Shown here in pieces: positions 63,638-64,000 of a stretch of DNA of 64,000 nt (the first letter of the stretch is position 1; each line of letters opens with the position of its first letter). Position numbers and translations under genes: made by a program. Below the pieces are notes generated by a model. The model saw only the letters and a list, made by a program, of their open reading frames with translations, ran no database searches and was not told the origin of the DNA. Origin of the DNA: Buchnera aphidicola str. Ua (Uroleucon ambrosiae) (lineage in GTDB: Bacteria; Pseudomonadota; Gammaproteobacteria; Enterobacterales; Enterobacteriaceae); the NCBI RefSeq assembly GCF_000225465.1, contig NC_017259.1, forward strand, positions 62,001 to 126,000. Direction: 5' to 3'.

Positions 63638-63659
63638 GAGGGGAATATAATCCCCCCTC
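63638..63659 (+). terminator. Hairpin after rplT
   Basis: GAGGGG pairs with CCCCTC around a 10-base A+T loop, 22 bases beyond rplT. No U tract follows. It may slow or process the operon transcript before pheS rather than terminate it. Confidence 0.45.
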
Positions 63660-63710
63660 CATTTCAATAAATTAATAATATTAAATACAATATTTTGACA
63701 TTATATTTAA

Positions 63711-63766
63711 ATGTTTAATTTTTTTTTATATAAAAAATAAGCTTCCTGTTTTTGGAAGCTTTTTAT
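63711..63766 (+). promoter_or_regulatory. Candidate pheM-like leader peptide and attenuator of pheS
   Basis: A nine-codon frame at 63711-63740 encodes MFNFFLYKK and stop: three of nine residues are Phe. Its stop codon overlaps the 5' arm of a perfect 8-bp hairpin AAGCTTCC / GGAAGCTT (63739-63761), followed by TTTATT. E. coli pheST is controlled by attenuation through pheM (a 14-residue Phe-rich peptide) at the same position between rplT and pheS. There is no clear ribosome-binding site here, and an eight-T tract can encode Phe by chance, so this is a candidate only. Confidence 0.5.
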
Positions 63767-63812
63767 TAGCTATGTAATATTAATGTTTATTAAAAAATAA
63801 AAAGAAAACAAA

Positions 63813-64000
63813 ATGTTAAATTTAAATCAATTATTTCAAAATATTAATATAGATGTCAAAAAAACAACAACAATAGAAGAATTAGATCAAATTAAAATTA
63901 AGTATTTAGGTAAGAAAGGCATTCTAACTAACTATATAAAAAATTTAAAAAATTTTTCTTTGAAAGATAAAAAAAAATATAGTGTTATTATAAATCATTC
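63813..64000 (+). CDS. pheS: Phenylalanyl-tRNA synthetase alpha subunit (5' part)
   Basis: The first 62 codons are present; the gene runs off the right edge. After the variable coiled-coil N-terminus, IKYLGKKGILT matches E. coli VEYLGKKGHLT. Its position after rplT is standard. The catalytic core is outside the window. Confidence 0.93.
   Translation, partial: MLNLNQLFQNINIDVKKTTTIEELDQIKIKYLGKKGILTNYIKNLKNFSLKDKKKYSVIINH

Overview
The window looks like part of the chromosome of an obligate intracellular aphid endosymbiont, Buchnera aphidicola (Gammaproteobacteria, Enterobacterales). The base composition is extremely A+T-rich and poly(A)/poly(T) tracts are common. The proteins align almost end to end with Escherichia coli orthologues but are rich in Lys, Asn and Ile. 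Genes are retained as short relics of E. coli operons. I see no insertion sequences, phage genes, CRISPR arrays or laterally acquired cassettes. The assignment rests on recognising protein families and gene order by eye, without a database search.

Layout. 1-7.6 kb: the 5' end of ribB, a kinase-only hldE, cca, uppP, the PTS genes crr-ptsI-ptsH, and cysK. 7.7-11.8 kb: ligA, tRNA-Lys(UUU), tRNA-Val(UAC), gltX and tRNA-Ala(GGC), matching the E. coli gltX neighbourhood. 11.9-22.5 kb: a flagellar basal-body and export cluster, fliE diverging from fliF-G-H-I-J-K-M-N-(O+P)-Q-R, without fliL. 22.5-30.9 kb: rpmG-rpmB, tamB, ppa, pmbA, RNase P RNA (rnpB), rsmI and fabB. 31.1-38.9 kb: talA-tktB (pentose phosphate), dapE, dapA with a very short downstream bamC-like lipoprotein gene, aroC and smrB. 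39.1-46.3 kb: the complete histidine operon hisGDCBHAFI behind a leader terminator. 46.4-51.9 kb: gnd, dcd, metG, tilS, tRNA-Val(GAC). 52-60.3 kb: ribE, nth, priA, tyrS, sufA, ydiK, aroH. 60.5-64 kb: thrS-infC-rpmI-rplT and the start of pheS behind a candidate Phe-rich leader peptide with attenuator hairpin.

Functionally the window combines host provisioning (His, Lys/DAP, chorismate and aromatic amino acids, Cys, riboflavin), central carbon metabolism (PTS, pentose phosphate pathway) and translation. The flagellar set looks like a stripped export organelle rather than a motor: FliG has lost several residues important for torque, FliM lacks its N-terminal CheY-binding peptide, and fliL is missing.

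The most notable signals are reductive remodelling of individual proteins. PriA keeps all eight zinc-binding cysteines but has lost every recognisable helicase motif. CCA transferase has lost its HD motif. HldE ends exactly after its kinase domain. A roughly 74-residue BamC remnant keeps little more than a lipoprotein signal and the N-terminal segment that binds BamD in E. coli. fliJ is interrupted by a frameshift exactly at an A10 tract, and a second A10 tract sits at the FliO/FliP fusion joint. Conserved or relic regulation is also visible: the AUU start of infC, a his leader terminator, and a pheM-like leader before pheS.
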